DNA of 63,212 nt, taken from the IMG/VR virus record IMGVR_UViG_3300044638_007250, positions 1-63,212 of that record; one strand, 5' to 3'. Below, in pieces: positions 11,001 to 20,358 of the stretch. A model generated the notes under the pieces. It made no database searches. It was not told the origin of the DNA and was given only the letters and a program-made list of their open reading frames with translations. The stretch is from a virus. Within the stretch, counting starts at the first letter, position 1, and every line of letters starts with the position of its first letter. Both the position numbers and the translations under genes were made by a program.

Positions 11001-13047
11001 TTTCAGAAGCAAATGTGACTTTAATTTTATTAGTACCTTCAAAATATTTGGTTTTTAAATTAAAAATATTGATTCGTTCACCAATAGGTATTGTTTGTTT
11101 CTGTATTGACGAATACAATGGAACGGCACCTTTAGCACATTTAAATGATAATGGATTTGATGGGTCTAAATTATTTGTTGCAATTGCAAGTGGTATAGTA
11201 TTAACCCAATTTGAATTTGCAAATTGTTGACTAAGTTTTGTAGTATAAAGTTCAGGATTTGAAACTTGAGTTAATAAACCTGAATCAGGTACTAAAACTG
11301 ATTCTGAGTAGTTTAAATTTTCGGGTTGTGTTGAACCGCAATCACAAGCTTGACAATCGGGCCATGTTATCATCGGTAATTTTATAGTTCCGACTTTTTC
11401 AACTTTACGGAAAGGGAGCAATAAAATCGCCCAAGGTGGAAGGTTTCTTAAAACTTTATTTTTTAATACATTATTAACTAAAAATGCAACTAAACTAAAT
11501 ATAATAATAAACGGAACACCTATATATTGAATAACCGTAAATAATATTGAAAATAAAAAATATAAAAAATCAAAGTTCCTAAACCCTTCGTTAACAGGAA
11601 ATTTATTTATAGTGTTTTCACAATCATTATCGTCAATTTCTTTAATACCAACAAATCTACCTCTACCACCATTTTTGAATTGGTCAATAAGTCCTGAAAC
11701 CGTGTACACTCTATTGTACTGAAATTCATAAAACGTGTCGTCACAATTAACCGCAGCATCAATATTTGTATAACCTGACCAATCCAAACCAAAATAATAA
11801 GAACCCGCCAATCGTTTTTGGATAGTTGAACTTGAAGAATAGTTTGGGTCGTTGTCTACGTTAGTTGTCCATCCGTATTCTCTAACATTTGGGACTAAAT
11901 AATACGGTCTTCTAACTTGTTCTGTTAATGTTGCAGGTTGAGCCCATTTAATTTTAAATCGGTACTTACTTTTTGTGGGTATACCTATTGTTGGGTCATT
12001 AGATACTATTTTTTCACCAAATTCATTGGTGATATAATAATCCAAATTCATAGGTAGCTCGGTCAACCAAACTCCGTCACCGTCAATAATATTACCCGAT
12101 TGCGCTAAACTATATTGTTCTAAGACTGGATATCCCTGACTATCTTGGTCAATAGTTTGTCTAATTGCTAATATCTGTCCAGGACCTGTTTGTAAATCAC
12201 ATAGGTTACCAAAATTATCTTTTGGTCTAGCGCTTTGTCTAATTCTGAAACTATCTGCGGTCGAATATATTGACCCCATAAACACAGATGTTGGTTGTAT
12301 ATCAATATTTGCCTCATCACGTAAATCAAAATCAACTCGGTTTATTGCAATATCACAAATGGTTGGGTCTCCCCATAATGGAGATACCTCAACAGTCTTC
12401 ACTAAATTGATTATCTGTGGTAAAGAATTTAAATCATTTGAACTTCTAAATGTATTACCAGCAACTTGAGCATCGGTGGCTAGTCCCATTCTTATTAAAT
12501 CTTGAGGTGTTAATGAGAACTCACCTATATCAGATAAATCAACATCCATAACTATAGTTTGGTTACCTAATGGAACCCCCATAATCATGTAGTCACCACT
12601 TTCGTTGGTCTTTGCGGTTAATTTATAATATCTATCAAAAATCTCAACCGCGGTGGCCCCTGTTAGTACGTCAAGTCTTGACGGTAAAGTACCCGTAGCT
12701 GCGTGTGTTGAAAATGATTTTTCATAAGGTAATAAGTTGTACCTGTATCCATCTTCATTTTTATCTTCGGGTGATTTATATGGATAGATACTTGAGATTA
12801 TTGGGTTGGATTCGTCAATAGGTAAAATTGGTATAAAAATAGATACTCGGGCATTTGGTAATCCAAATCCATTGTTGGCAGTAACCCTACCAACAAGAAC
12901 ACCATAATCCGCACAGTTTCTATTATAAACATCCTCCTGTTGAATTTTTAAAGATAGAATCTCTAGTTGTTCAAACTCTTGGTCTAACTGTACATTAATT
13001 GTTTTAGTGATACCTAACTCGGTTCTTATTCTATATGATTGACCCAT
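8074..13047 (-). CDS. Giant baseplate wedge-position protein with hydrophobic segment
   Basis: 1657 aa, in the gene order position of T4 gp7 (directly after gp6). Residues about 47-155 look like a carboxypeptidase-regulatory-like / Cna-B type beta-sandwich: GVLVGRVTANNGFGLPNARV, then YKLTAKTNESGDYMIMGVP. Residues about 487-526 form one long, strongly hydrophobic stretch (including FSILFTVIQYIGVPFIIIFS) that would be read as one or two transmembrane helices, followed by basic residues and, at about 562-572, a Cys cluster WPDCQACDCGS. The rest is Ser/Thr/Asn-rich beta structure. There is no N-terminal signal peptide. ATG start, with a late-type element upstream at 13063-13070. A hydrophobic segment is unexpected in a baseplate wedge protein; host-membrane contact on infection is one guess. 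Confidence 0.6.
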   Translation of the reverse strand: MGQSYRIRTELGITKTINVQLDQEFEQLEILSLKIQQEDVYNRNCADYGVLVGRVTANNGFGLPNARVSIFIPILPIDESNPIISSIYPYKSPEDKNEDGYRYNLLPYEKSFSTHAATGTLPSRLDVLTGATAVEIFDRYYKLTAKTNESGDYMIMGVPLGNQTIVMDVDLSDIGEFSLTPQDLIRMGLATDAQVAGNTFRSSNDLNSLPQIINLVKTVEVSPLWGDPTICDIAINRVDFDLRDEANIDIQPTSVFMGSIYSTADSFRIRQSARPKDNFGNLCDLQTGPGQILAIRQTIDQDSQGYPVLEQYSLAQSGNIIDGDGVWLTELPMNLDYYITNEFGEKIVSNDPTIGIPTKSKYRFKIKWAQPATLTEQVRRPYYLVPNVREYGWTTNVDNDPNYSSSSTIQKRLAGSYYFGLDWSGYTNIDAAVNCDDTFYEFQYNRVYTVSGLIDQFKNGGRGRFVGIKEIDDNDCENTINKFPVNEGFRNFDFLYFLFSILFTVIQYIGVPFIIIFSLVAFLVNNVLKNKVLRNLPPWAILLLPFRKVEKVGTIKLPMITWPDCQACDCGSTQPENLNYSESVLVPDSGLLTQVSNPELYTTKLSQQFANSNWVNTIPLAIATNNLDPSNPLSFKCAKGAVPLYSSIQKQTIPIGERINIFNLKTKYFEGTNKIKVTFASENNLTHHYDNTLTVLATQSFSAGTLLSFVNPDSTTDSNYLWSATTTAGSTVSGINGRLQTNEFTINVEYADPTNPLNGLTTLYTIPANTNVNCVSDITVDVTSLGTITYGDCVGDSNTFNAITLGVQTISNDDCINLGTLGGTATYTLINSGETCQRYVYPSDIEYYQVLTAITISTSTVNGVTVPFVENSANTGGFFQGVLQQTSIIENYTERFIPYPPNSRTLENTVNLTPTSYFDGFTEQVILILQRGVDPYSPKIPNKYSIGTLFGTNESDSNWTFTANTRLNVPIQKVPTGSQTFTPQHNVQNNIYFQSHFFTPGIVGSTTPGLQFSSYTTSNVGYYGALDGNSRAVIVPGATYSSSSFVNQTPLYSTVKGVSTKTTNVYYESAISVNDYDTSEDLSGGAITWGNPLQVYPANSSIPPTLQSYGQFGTVYFSPILYPSLTGLTQLNITGYSRNIMRTDRLPSSDFIDSENLRGSVSLLQQNLGFATYVYDGDNITYITPGYSTGASQVTPDIEGQVAGTNVLNTLGNCQNMVGLDCYQGDGTNFGVDTNCDSNTVVKQGCYVLIEKPLFGIADDIKAFSEWGYRFRFFYGLCRGVLSQTFTNNWVNGSLFTFPIQVDTFYDKQNKPLPPQFPKQLVYFDDKTNNFYYRSSPFLSGTTSGRFIGRPTDFLQNPSNERNLLFPTTIINLGVKDAVYKEIDLEASSSAYIMNNLNPTSYSDTSDLVNLFVISRISNKTFLQQLPIRLDNSLNMLFSRPDKKVDGDLVQSMSINSEFGVIPFSPEYYVSNGDPGDPVVILGPATAATMGIFFSSTTEDLQNKDYVTPGVINFRPNPTANAITYPYGIKSQYVPFYQWELKQQFQGVVNIFGSQDNNWKTNQSSDLNSTGIFGYNYQSLSRRNQNPPSYFIGANNTNDIYQRGYIFNVNSNGGYSYTMGGVPSSKFLVGAPFHFYFGIKKGNSALDKFKTKYSLSE

Positions 13048-13062
13048 TAATCTCTTTAGTTA

Positions 13063-13070
13063 ATAAATAG
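13063..13070 (-). promoter_or_regulatory. Late-type element CTATTTAT upstream of 1657-aa gene
   Basis: Sense CTATTTATTAAC ends 15 nt before the ATG at 13047. It lies in the 92-bp gap after the gp6 stop; no terminator hairpin is visible there. Confidence 0.45.
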
Positions 13071-13139
13071 TTTATGTGGTATTTTTAAAGTTTACGCACA
13101 CAATTAAATAATAACTTAAAGAAAAAATAAATAAACTTG

Positions 13140-14978
13140 TTAAGAGAAAGTAATTGATTGGAAGTTCTTAACTGACACTCTGATGTCTTTACCAGGATAT
13201 CTGATTTGATAAACTTGTGATGGTTGTGCAAATATTGTATCATCAACAGGTGCAATCAATTTTACTTCAGGGTCGGCATACTCCATTGAAGTTTCCGCTG
13301 AAGAGTATTGTCCTCCAACTTCATTGAACACCTCTAATCCTGCAACAGTTAATACTCCGTTAGTGTTTTGAATAATACTTCTTATCTCTGACAGATATAC
13401 GTTCTGACCTAACTGTCTTGTTTGTGGGTTAAAGTATGCAGAAACTTTATCAATCACACTTGAAATAACCTGTCCTGAGTTTTGAGCCGAATCCAAAACA
13501 ATTGAAACATCAACACTCAAGTCAATAACCTCAGCACTGAATATCGATATGTAGTCATTCATCATACGATAATTTGATAGGTAGTTGGCAATATTTTGTC
13601 TCAAAGTATTTGAAACAATATTTGTTAATTTACCTGATGTATCGTATGATAAAATTTGAATTAAAATTTTGTTGTCGTTTTCTGTAATTGAAACTTTGGC
13701 AGGTGCCCCAAACTGAGCTGGCATGTTTCTAATAATTGATTCATAATCCTGTACTGTAACCGCTCTCTTTTGAGCCGCAAAGTTAAACGATACATAGTTT
13801 CTAATTTCTTCTAATGATGGTATACCCGCACCACCAACCGCTGCCGTTACGTTAACGCATCGTAATGAGTTGATTACTGCAGAGTTTGTTGTTTCAGATG
13901 GACCATTAACAAAGAATGAAACTGTACCAATTTGATTAATAACATTCGTACCTAAGTTTGTTGCTAATCCACCACCAACTCTATATTGTATAAACAAAGT
14001 AGAATTAGGTGTTAATGTAGAACCTAATGAAAAATTGTTTGAATATTTCTGCAATTCTAATGTAGTACCTAAAGTTGTGAACTGATTCAATTGGTCTTGA
14101 GCAGTATTTGTACCACCACCAAATGTCATTTTTTTAAACCCTTCAGGTGTGTATTCAGTAATAAACCTATCTTGTGTTTGAATATACCTACCTACTTTAA
14201 TACCAGGTTGGTCAGATACTTTTGTTGGGTCTTCAATAAAGACTCTATCTTCGGCTAAAGCATCTACCTCATACCACCTATTCTCAACACCTAAAAATTC
14301 TGCGGTAGTTGGTATGTTAGTATATTGAGTTCCATTCTTTAATAAAACACTTGTTATACCTAACACATTTTTTTCAGGTAAAAACAACTCAAAGAATGGT
14401 TTAACATCATTTGCTCCAATAACTCTCTTGAATACTTTTGTGATACCATTTACAACAATTTCTCTTTTTGTAATTGTGTAGTTAACCAACACGTTATTTG
14501 AATTAAAGTTTGGTATTTTAATTCTATTTGGGAAACCTTGAGCATTGTACGGTGACGCAAAATCAATGTCATAAACATTTTCAAATACAACACCAGCTCC
14601 AACAACTTGAGAACCTCTTTGTAGTGTTCCCAAATATCTTTCATCTTCTTTATCCCCAAATGCTGGAACTGTAACTGAAAAATCAACTAAAGCAACTGAA
14701 GGTCTTTGACCTGGTAATTTTAACCCGTAGGTTCTGGCAATGTTATAAATTGATGACCTTTGTTGAGCATATTGTAATACAGTCTCTTGAACACTTCTAT
14801 CAATGTTATAGTGTAAGTTATCTGCAATTGCTGCATTTAAATCAATGAAAACAGAAAATACCGAAGCGTCGTTAAAGTCTTGAATTAAATCAGGGTAATA
14901 CGTTCTAGTATAATTTAAGAGTTCAGTTCTAATTGACTGATAATCTCTTGTTGCGTACGATATTCTATTATTTGCCAT
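13140..14978 (-). CDS. 6: Baseplate wedge protein gp6-like (baseplate J family)
   Basis: 612 aa; T4 gp6 is 660 aa. The N-terminus (YATRDYQSIRTELLNYTRTY, then DLNAAIADNLHYNIDRSVQE) is characteristic of the gp6 / baseplate J family, with the conserved TYGLKLPGQRPS segment near residue 84 and a C-terminal part of the same family (YESIIRNMPAQFGAPAKVSI; DLSVDVSIVLDSA). gp6 forms the ring of baseplate wedges around the hub. It begins 5 nt after the gp25-like gene, the usual wedge pairing. ATG start. Confidence 0.9.
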   Translation of the reverse strand: MANNRISYATRDYQSIRTELLNYTRTYYPDLIQDFNDASVFSVFIDLNAAIADNLHYNIDRSVQETVLQYAQQRSSIYNIARTYGLKLPGQRPSVALVDFSVTVPAFGDKEDERYLGTLQRGSQVVGAGVVFENVYDIDFASPYNAQGFPNRIKIPNFNSNNVLVNYTITKREIVVNGITKVFKRVIGANDVKPFFELFLPEKNVLGITSVLLKNGTQYTNIPTTAEFLGVENRWYEVDALAEDRVFIEDPTKVSDQPGIKVGRYIQTQDRFITEYTPEGFKKMTFGGGTNTAQDQLNQFTTLGTTLELQKYSNNFSLGSTLTPNSTLFIQYRVGGGLATNLGTNVINQIGTVSFFVNGPSETTNSAVINSLRCVNVTAAVGGAGIPSLEEIRNYVSFNFAAQKRAVTVQDYESIIRNMPAQFGAPAKVSITENDNKILIQILSYDTSGKLTNIVSNTLRQNIANYLSNYRMMNDYISIFSAEVIDLSVDVSIVLDSAQNSGQVISSVIDKVSAYFNPQTRQLGQNVYLSEIRSIIQNTNGVLTVAGLEVFNEVGGQYSSAETSMEYADPEVKLIAPVDDTIFAQPSQVYQIRYPGKDIRVSVKNFQSITFS

Positions 14979-14983
14979 TTATA

Positions 14984-15454
14984 TTAAATATTGATAATCA
15001 CAAAATCACTCTGACCAAATGTAGAACCATTGGTCGAATAATCTAATCTTATTTTTGCGGTATATTCTGACGTACCCTTACCAGGGAATCGGTATACGGA
15101 TGATTCACTTGTACCTAAAAGATTTTGACCTGTTGCAATGTCAACTTCTTCTTGGGCGTCCGCAGGAGTAATACTTAAACTATTAACCAATAAATTTGGC
15201 ATGAATGTTTCAATAGCATCTCTTATGTCAGATTCAATGGCATTAAATGTAAGTCCGTCAAATGGTTCAAATAGAAACTCATAAAGTCTTGTTCCAAACT
15301 GAGGTAAGAAATATCGAGAACCTTTTCTTGTTAATAATAAATGTATTAAGTCGGCCTTAATCTCCTGAGATTCTAATTCAGTAAGTTCTAAGTAGTCACC
15401 TCGTCTAGAATCCCTAAAGGGAAAATTTATACCATAAGTAATTCCATCTGCCAT
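14984..15454 (-). CDS. 25: Baseplate wedge protein gp25-like
   Basis: 156 aa; T4 gp25 is 132 aa. The core LLLTRKGSRYFLPQFGTRLY followed by EFLFEPFD and IESDIRDAIETFMPNL is the GPW/gp25 family signature (R.GE....FG..L...LFEP), a wedge protein with a lysozyme-like name but a structural role joining the wedge to the hub and sheath. First gene of the wedge operon: a terminator lies upstream (15504-15528) and a late-type element ends 4 nt before the ATG, so it is probably the first cistron of a long late transcript. Confidence 0.9.
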   Translation of the reverse strand: MADGITYGINFPFRDSRRGDYLELTELESQEIKADLIHLLLTRKGSRYFLPQFGTRLYEFLFEPFDGLTFNAIESDIRDAIETFMPNLLVNSLSITPADAQEEVDIATGQNLLGTSESSVYRFPGKGTSEYTAKIRLDYSTNGSTFGQSDFVIINI

Positions 15455-15458
15455 AACT

Positions 15459-15466
15459 ATAAATAT
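15459..15466 (-). promoter_or_regulatory. Late-type element ATATTTAT upstream of gp25
   Basis: Sense ATATTTATAG ends exactly 4 nt before the ATG (15454). It sits between the nrdA terminator and gp25, the expected place for a promoter starting the wedge operon. Confidence 0.55.
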
Positions 15467-15503
15467 AATACTATCTATTTTTCTTTAAATAGATTAAAAA
15501 TGA

Positions 15504-15528
15504 AAAATCCCGAATGAATCGGGATTTT
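15504..15528 (-). terminator. Rho-independent terminator after nrdA
   Basis: 10-bp perfect stem (AAAATCCCGA/TCGGGATTTT), 5-nt loop, followed by a T-rich tail on the minus strand, directly downstream of the nrdA stop. Confidence 0.85.
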
Positions 15529-15532
15529 CAAA

Positions 15533-17959
15533 TTAGGAACTACATCCAAAACATTCAAAAGGACTATCTTCAGGTTTTTGAGTTAGTTCGTATATCTCAA
15601 CTTTTGGTTGTACAATTTTGGTTTTAGGTTGTTGTATTTTTGATACATCAACCGCTAAGTGTTTAGCCCCTGTTGAAATTGCTTTAGTTCTAACATAATA
15701 ACATAATGTCTTTAAACCTTTTTCCCATGAATGGAAGTGTGATGAGGTAATCTTAGACAATGTTGGGTTAGCCATATAGATATTCATTGATTGTGATTGG
15801 TCGATAAATGGTGCTCTGTCCGCCGCCATGTTAATCAATTCTCTTTGTGAAATCTCCCAAATTGTTTTGTATTTACTAATCAAGTGTTCAATACGTTTAA
15901 CTTTCTTTGTATAGTTTTTATCCTCAGTATCAAGGTGATTATTAAAATTAATGTTTTGAACTGAACCTTCATTTAAAATGATTTCATTTTTCAAATCCTC
16001 ACTCCAAATACCAATCTTTTCAAAGTCATTAATCAAATACTTGTTCACAATCATAATTTCACCACCAACAACTCGTCTGTTAAATAACGCTGAGTGAGCT
16101 GGTTCTGTCATTTCAAATGAACCTGTAATCTTAGCTGAAGATGCCACAGGCATCTGAGCCGTGAATAATGAGTTACAAACACCGTAAGTTTTAACTTCTT
16201 CTTTTAAAGAATCCCAATTCCAAAGACCACTTAATCCTTCATAATCTAACCCCCACATATCAAATTGGAATACCCCTTTTGACATTGGTGAACCTTTAAA
16301 GTGAGCGTATGGTTTGTGTATCATTGTTTTACATAATTCCATACTTTCAGTGATTGCTGCAAAGTAGATAGTTTCAAAAATGTTTTTATTCAATTTCTTA
16401 GCATCTTCAGATGTAAAGATGTAATCCATCAAATAGAATACGTCCGCTAAACCTTGAGTACCAATCGCAATTGCTCTTTGGTCCAATCCACCCTTTCTAC
16501 CTTTTTCAGTTGAGTAACTGTTTATGTCGATAACTTTGTTAAGAGCTCTAACAACTTTTCTCACTTCACTATAAAGTAAGTTATAGTTAAACTCACCTTT
16601 CTCAATAAAGTTTTTCAATACCATCGAAGATAGTGTACAGATTGCCGTAGTTTCTTCATCGGTGTATTGGTAAATCTCATTACAAAGATTTGATTGTTTA
16701 ATCACCCCAATGTTTTGGTGGTTTGTTTTCTTGTTAGCATTATCTTTAGAACATAAGTAAGGAACACCAGTTTCAACTTGTGATTCGATAATCTTAGTCC
16801 AAACATCTTGAGCCTTAACTTTTTTACCAAGACCTAACTCAACCGCTTGGTTGTAGTTTGCTTCGTATTCGTCACCATAACATTCTTGAAGTGGTTTTAT
16901 ACCCGCCTTAATAATGTCGTTAGGACAAAACAAATACCAATCAGAACTTTCCTTTACCGCTCTCATGAAGTTGTCAGGAATCCAAAGAGCTGTGAATAAA
17001 TCTCTTGCTCTTAATTCTTCCGCACCTGTGTTCTTTTTAATATCTAACAAGTCCATAACATCTTTGTGCCATGGTTCGATGTAGATAGCAGCACTACCAG
17101 GTCGTCTTCCTTGTTGGTTAAAGAATCTTAACGACTCGTTAACTATTTTCAAATACTTCAACAATCCACCCGCAAATCCACCTGATGAATTGATACGACT
17201 TTCTTTACTTCTGATGTTAGACATTGATAAACCAATACCTGCAGCGTCTGAAGAATAAGTTGAAATATCATTCAGTGTTTGTAATAAACCATTACGTGAA
17301 TCTGAGTTATTATAATGTAAAACACAAGACGCTAATTGAGGGACTTTGGTTCCTGAATTAATAATTATTGGTGTCGCTGGTGAAATAAGTTGATTTGATA
17401 ATGAATGGTAATATTCAACCGCTTCTTCAAATGAGTTTGTTACCCATAGAGCAACTCTCATGTACATGTGTTGTGGTCTTTCTATTACTTTACCTTGTGG
17501 TGTTTTTAGTAAATACATTTCTTGTAATGAACGCCAAGCAAAGTAATCAAAGTTATAATCATTCTCATGATTAATAACCTCATCAATTTTGTCATGACCA
17601 TAAGAGTCCATGATTTCAATTAACTTGTCATTGATTACACCAGTTGAATGTAACTCCATAATAGTCTCACAAAAACTATCATTAGTTTCTTTGTGGTACG
17701 CAGAAATTGCAACTGACGATGCTAATCTTGAATAGTCGTGGTGACTACCAGTATAAGCCGCAGCAATTTCGTAAACTAACTTATCCAACTCTTTGGTTGT
17801 GATAAGTCCTTCAGTTGGGACTGATGTAATGACTTTGATGAAGATTTCATCAGAGTTTACGTTCAATCCTTTTGCCGCACGTTTAACTCGATTATAGATT
17901 TTTTGAGGATTAAATGATACGTCCTCACCGTTTCTTTTTTTAATTTTTAATGACATCAT
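15533..17959 (-). CDS. nrdA: Ribonucleoside-diphosphate reductase, class Ia alpha subunit
   Basis: 808 aa. Reduces ribonucleotides to deoxyribonucleotides with NrdB for phage DNA synthesis. Residues about 1-90 form an ATP-cone (KKRNGEDVSFNPQKIYNRVK). Catalytic residues in order: C212 (ASCVLHY) and C441 (AICTLSS), the redox pair; C426 (NLCNEI), the radical cysteine, with E428; the MPVASSAKITGSFEMTEP block; the YY pair of the radical path (LKTLCYYVRT, near 767-776); and a C-terminal shuttle pair C803/C806 (CFGC). The C-terminal CxxC spacing is like eukaryotic R1 rather than the E. coli CX4C. It starts with ATGATG 12 nt after nrdB and ends at a terminator. No intein or intron is seen. Confidence 0.95.
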   Translation of the reverse strand: MMSLKIKKRNGEDVSFNPQKIYNRVKRAAKGLNVNSDEIFIKVITSVPTEGLITTKELDKLVYEIAAAYTGSHHDYSRLASSVAISAYHKETNDSFCETIMELHSTGVINDKLIEIMDSYGHDKIDEVINHENDYNFDYFAWRSLQEMYLLKTPQGKVIERPQHMYMRVALWVTNSFEEAVEYYHSLSNQLISPATPIIINSGTKVPQLASCVLHYNNSDSRNGLLQTLNDISTYSSDAAGIGLSMSNIRSKESRINSSGGFAGGLLKYLKIVNESLRFFNQQGRRPGSAAIYIEPWHKDVMDLLDIKKNTGAEELRARDLFTALWIPDNFMRAVKESSDWYLFCPNDIIKAGIKPLQECYGDEYEANYNQAVELGLGKKVKAQDVWTKIIESQVETGVPYLCSKDNANKKTNHQNIGVIKQSNLCNEIYQYTDEETTAICTLSSMVLKNFIEKGEFNYNLLYSEVRKVVRALNKVIDINSYSTEKGRKGGLDQRAIAIGTQGLADVFYLMDYIFTSEDAKKLNKNIFETIYFAAITESMELCKTMIHKPYAHFKGSPMSKGVFQFDMWGLDYEGLSGLWNWDSLKEEVKTYGVCNSLFTAQMPVASSAKITGSFEMTEPAHSALFNRRVVGGEIMIVNKYLINDFEKIGIWSEDLKNEIILNEGSVQNINFNNHLDTEDKNYTKKVKRIEHLISKYKTIWEISQRELINMAADRAPFIDQSQSMNIYMANPTLSKITSSHFHSWEKGLKTLCYYVRTKAISTGAKHLAVDVSKIQQPKTKIVQPKVEIYELTQKPEDSPFECFGCSS

Positions 17960-17971
17960 ATTGTTTTAATG

Positions 17972-18919
17972 TTAGAAATCTTCCTCAAAGGAGATTGTTT
18001 CATTTAATTTTGCTTTTTGATATTCAACCGTTCTTGACTCAAAGAAATTTCCTTTTGTCTCAACAGCAATTTGTTCCATAAATTTAAATGGTTGTTCAAC
18101 ATTGAATTCTTTTTTACAACCCAACTTAACTAACAAACCATCAACAACGAACTCAAGATATTGTTTCATTAAGTTTGAGTTCATACCAATTAAAGATACT
18201 GGTAATGATTCAGTGATAAATTCTTTTTCAATTTCTAATGCCGATAATAAAATTTCTCTAATTCTTTTTTCACTTGGTCTGTTTTCAACGTGGTTGTTTA
18301 ACAAGTGGATTGCAAAATCACAATGTAAGTTTTCATCTTTAAAGATTAAAGAATTGGCATTACACAAACCTTGCATGATACCTCTTGATTTCAACCAAAA
18401 GATTGAACAGAATGAACCTGAGAAGAAGATACCTTCAACCGCCGCAAACGCAACCAATCTTTCTTGGAACGATGCTTTCTCAATCCAATCCAAAGCCCAT
18501 TTAGCTTTCTTTTGAACTGCTGGTAGATTGTCCAATGCGGTGAAACATAAATTCTTTTCTTCCTCATTTGAGATATAAGTGTCAATAAGAAGTGAATACA
18601 TCAAGCTATGGATGTTCTCCATCATAAGCTGGAACCCGTAGAAAAATTTTGCTTCAGGGTATTGTACCTCACGATAAAAGTTTTCAGCCAAGTTTTCATT
18701 AACGATACCATCAGAAGCCGCGAAGAACGATAAAATGTTTTTAACAAAATATTGTTCGTTCTCAGATAGATTATTCCAATCTCTGATGTCATTAGTTAAA
18801 TCTACTTCTTCAGCCGTCCACAATGCCGCTTGGTGCATTTTGTAGTATTCCCAAATATCATTGTGCTGGATTGGGAAGATAACAAACCTATTAGGGTTCT
18901 CTATTAATATTTTTTCCAT
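17972..18919 (-). CDS. nrdB: Ribonucleoside-diphosphate reductase, class Ia beta subunit
   Basis: 315 aa, typical R2 length. Holds the di-iron centre and tyrosyl radical that activates NrdA. Diiron ligands are readable: D40 (EEVDL), E101 and H104 (ENIHSLMY), E162 (VEGIFF), E196 and H199 (DENLHC). The radical tyrosine is Y108, at the H+4 position as in E. coli Y122, so it is the classical tyrosyl type. The acidic/aromatic tail FEEDF matches the C-terminal peptide that docks R2 onto R1. ATG start; just downstream of the helicase gene and upstream of nrdA. Confidence 0.95.
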   Translation of the reverse strand: MEKILIENPNRFVIFPIQHNDIWEYYKMHQAALWTAEEVDLTNDIRDWNNLSENEQYFVKNILSFFAASDGIVNENLAENFYREVQYPEAKFFYGFQLMMENIHSLMYSLLIDTYISNEEEKNLCFTALDNLPAVQKKAKWALDWIEKASFQERLVAFAAVEGIFFSGSFCSIFWLKSRGIMQGLCNANSLIFKDENLHCDFAIHLLNNHVENRPSEKRIREILLSALEIEKEFITESLPVSLIGMNSNLMKQYLEFVVDGLLVKLGCKKEFNVEQPFKFMEQIAVETKGNFFESRTVEYQKAKLNETISFEEDF

Positions 18920-18940
18920 AATTGTTTTTTGTGTTTTTTT

Positions 18941-20320
18941 TTACGATTGTTTTTGTTCTTCTCTTTGTTTTCTCTTTTCCAAAAGTTCCTTAACTCTGTC
19001 TCTTTTTCTTTCCTCTTGTTGTTCTTCAAAACCTAAGAATGTTACCGACGATTCAGTATCAATTTCAAGTAGTTCGTTGTTGAACTTACAGTTCTCAAAC
19101 ACTACCCCATCTTTACCAATACGTGATTTGGTAATCGCAATAGTTGCTAAGTTCATTTCTTTTTGTTGTAAAGTTTTCGCCACGGAAATGATAACGTGTC
19201 CAACTTGTGCTTTCTTAATAGAACCACCCATCTGGTCGGTGGTAACAACCTCAGAAGATATAGAGCTTCTGTTACCCTGTGTTGCTGTCCATCCTACTAA
19301 TGATAGTTCGTGACACATTGCCTCGAAACCTCTCATTACGGAACCTTCAGCCTTCCATTCATCTTTACTTGTACTCTCAGGAACCACACAATCGATATAG
19401 TCCAAAAGAACCAAGTCAATCTTAGTACCATCAGCAATCATCTTTCTGATTTGGTTTTTGATTTGGTTCATTGACATCGAATCCGATGGAAGTTTTTTCA
19501 AGATTAACTCGTTCTTCATCGTTTCTTTGATGTCAGTGATTTTAGCCATTACTTCCTCTTTGTGTTTTACCAAGTTGTCTGGTTCGATACCCGTCCAAAG
19601 TGTGAAGTGTTTACGTTGTACAATCTTTGGGTTGTCCTCAAAAAAGATTTGAAGTACATTGTATCCAAGATTAAACGCATTGTTCGCAATCTTTGTTAAG
19701 ATAGTTGTTTTACCAACACCTGTAGGTGCTAAGATAACACCAATTTCTCCTTTTGCCAAACCACCTTTAAGTAGTCTGTCAATACCTGGTATTCCAATCG
19801 CAATTGGGTGACGGAAGTCCTCATCAAGTACGGTGTCAAGGTTAGAGAAGATATCAGTTGTTCCTGTATCTCTTTCCCCAACCTGAAGAGCTTCACGTAC
19901 CAAACCTTCAACTTTGTCATAAGATTCAAAGTCACCTTCGGTAATGATTTTTTGGGCTTTGTCCATCGCCTTCTGTAATTCTTGTTGTTTACAGAACTTC
20001 AACGCTTTTTCTTGAACGAACATTGTTCCTTCAAATGGTGCATCTTTTACTTGTTTGATAGTGTCAAGGACAATTTTTGCAACTAATTCTTGTGAAATTT
20101 CTGATTTTACAATCTGCTCAAGAGTATCGAAGTTAGGGGTAGATTGGTATTTTGCGTGGTACTCCTTGGTCATTTGCAAGATAATCTTGAAGTATTTGTT
20201 ATCAAAATAAGAACTCTCAATTACATCCATAATTGATGTAGAAAATTCTTTATCCACGATAAGTTGGTTTAAAAGTTGTATTTGGAATGTATTCCCTAAG
20301 TAATCAAAATTCTTGTTCAT
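18941..20320 (-). CDS. 41: Replicative DNA helicase gp41-like (DnaB/RecA-fold)
   Basis: 459 aa; T4 gp41 is 475 aa. Hexameric fork helicase that unwinds DNA 5'-3' ahead of the polymerase. The N-terminal half (1-165) is helical, as in DnaB proteins. The C-terminal RecA fold begins with GIPGIDRLLKGGLAKGEIGV; Walker A APTGVGKTT at 198-206; Walker B LVLLDYID at 303-310; a sensor-like Q-loop (TATQGNR) and an SKTLQQ/KSRIGKDG tail follow, as in DnaB-type ATPases. The C-terminus is a charged Glu/Arg/Lys helix. No primase domain is fused and no primase gene is seen in the window. Confidence 0.88.
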   Translation of the reverse strand: MNKNFDYLGNTFQIQLLNQLIVDKEFSTSIMDVIESSYFDNKYFKIILQMTKEYHAKYQSTPNFDTLEQIVKSEISQELVAKIVLDTIKQVKDAPFEGTMFVQEKALKFCKQQELQKAMDKAQKIITEGDFESYDKVEGLVREALQVGERDTGTTDIFSNLDTVLDEDFRHPIAIGIPGIDRLLKGGLAKGEIGVILAPTGVGKTTILTKIANNAFNLGYNVLQIFFEDNPKIVQRKHFTLWTGIEPDNLVKHKEEVMAKITDIKETMKNELILKKLPSDSMSMNQIKNQIRKMIADGTKIDLVLLDYIDCVVPESTSKDEWKAEGSVMRGFEAMCHELSLVGWTATQGNRSSISSEVVTTDQMGGSIKKAQVGHVIISVAKTLQQKEMNLATIAITKSRIGKDGVVFENCKFNNELLEIDTESSVTFLGFEEQQEERKRDRVKELLEKRKQREEQKQS

Positions 20321-20358
20321 ATTGTATTTTTTCGTCCGTCTGTTTTATTAAATATAGC

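Noticed and set aside
18102-18515. Plus-strand 137-aa frame opposite nrdB
   Set aside because: Shadow of nrdB, whose metal ligands and radical tyrosine are all readable on the minus strand.
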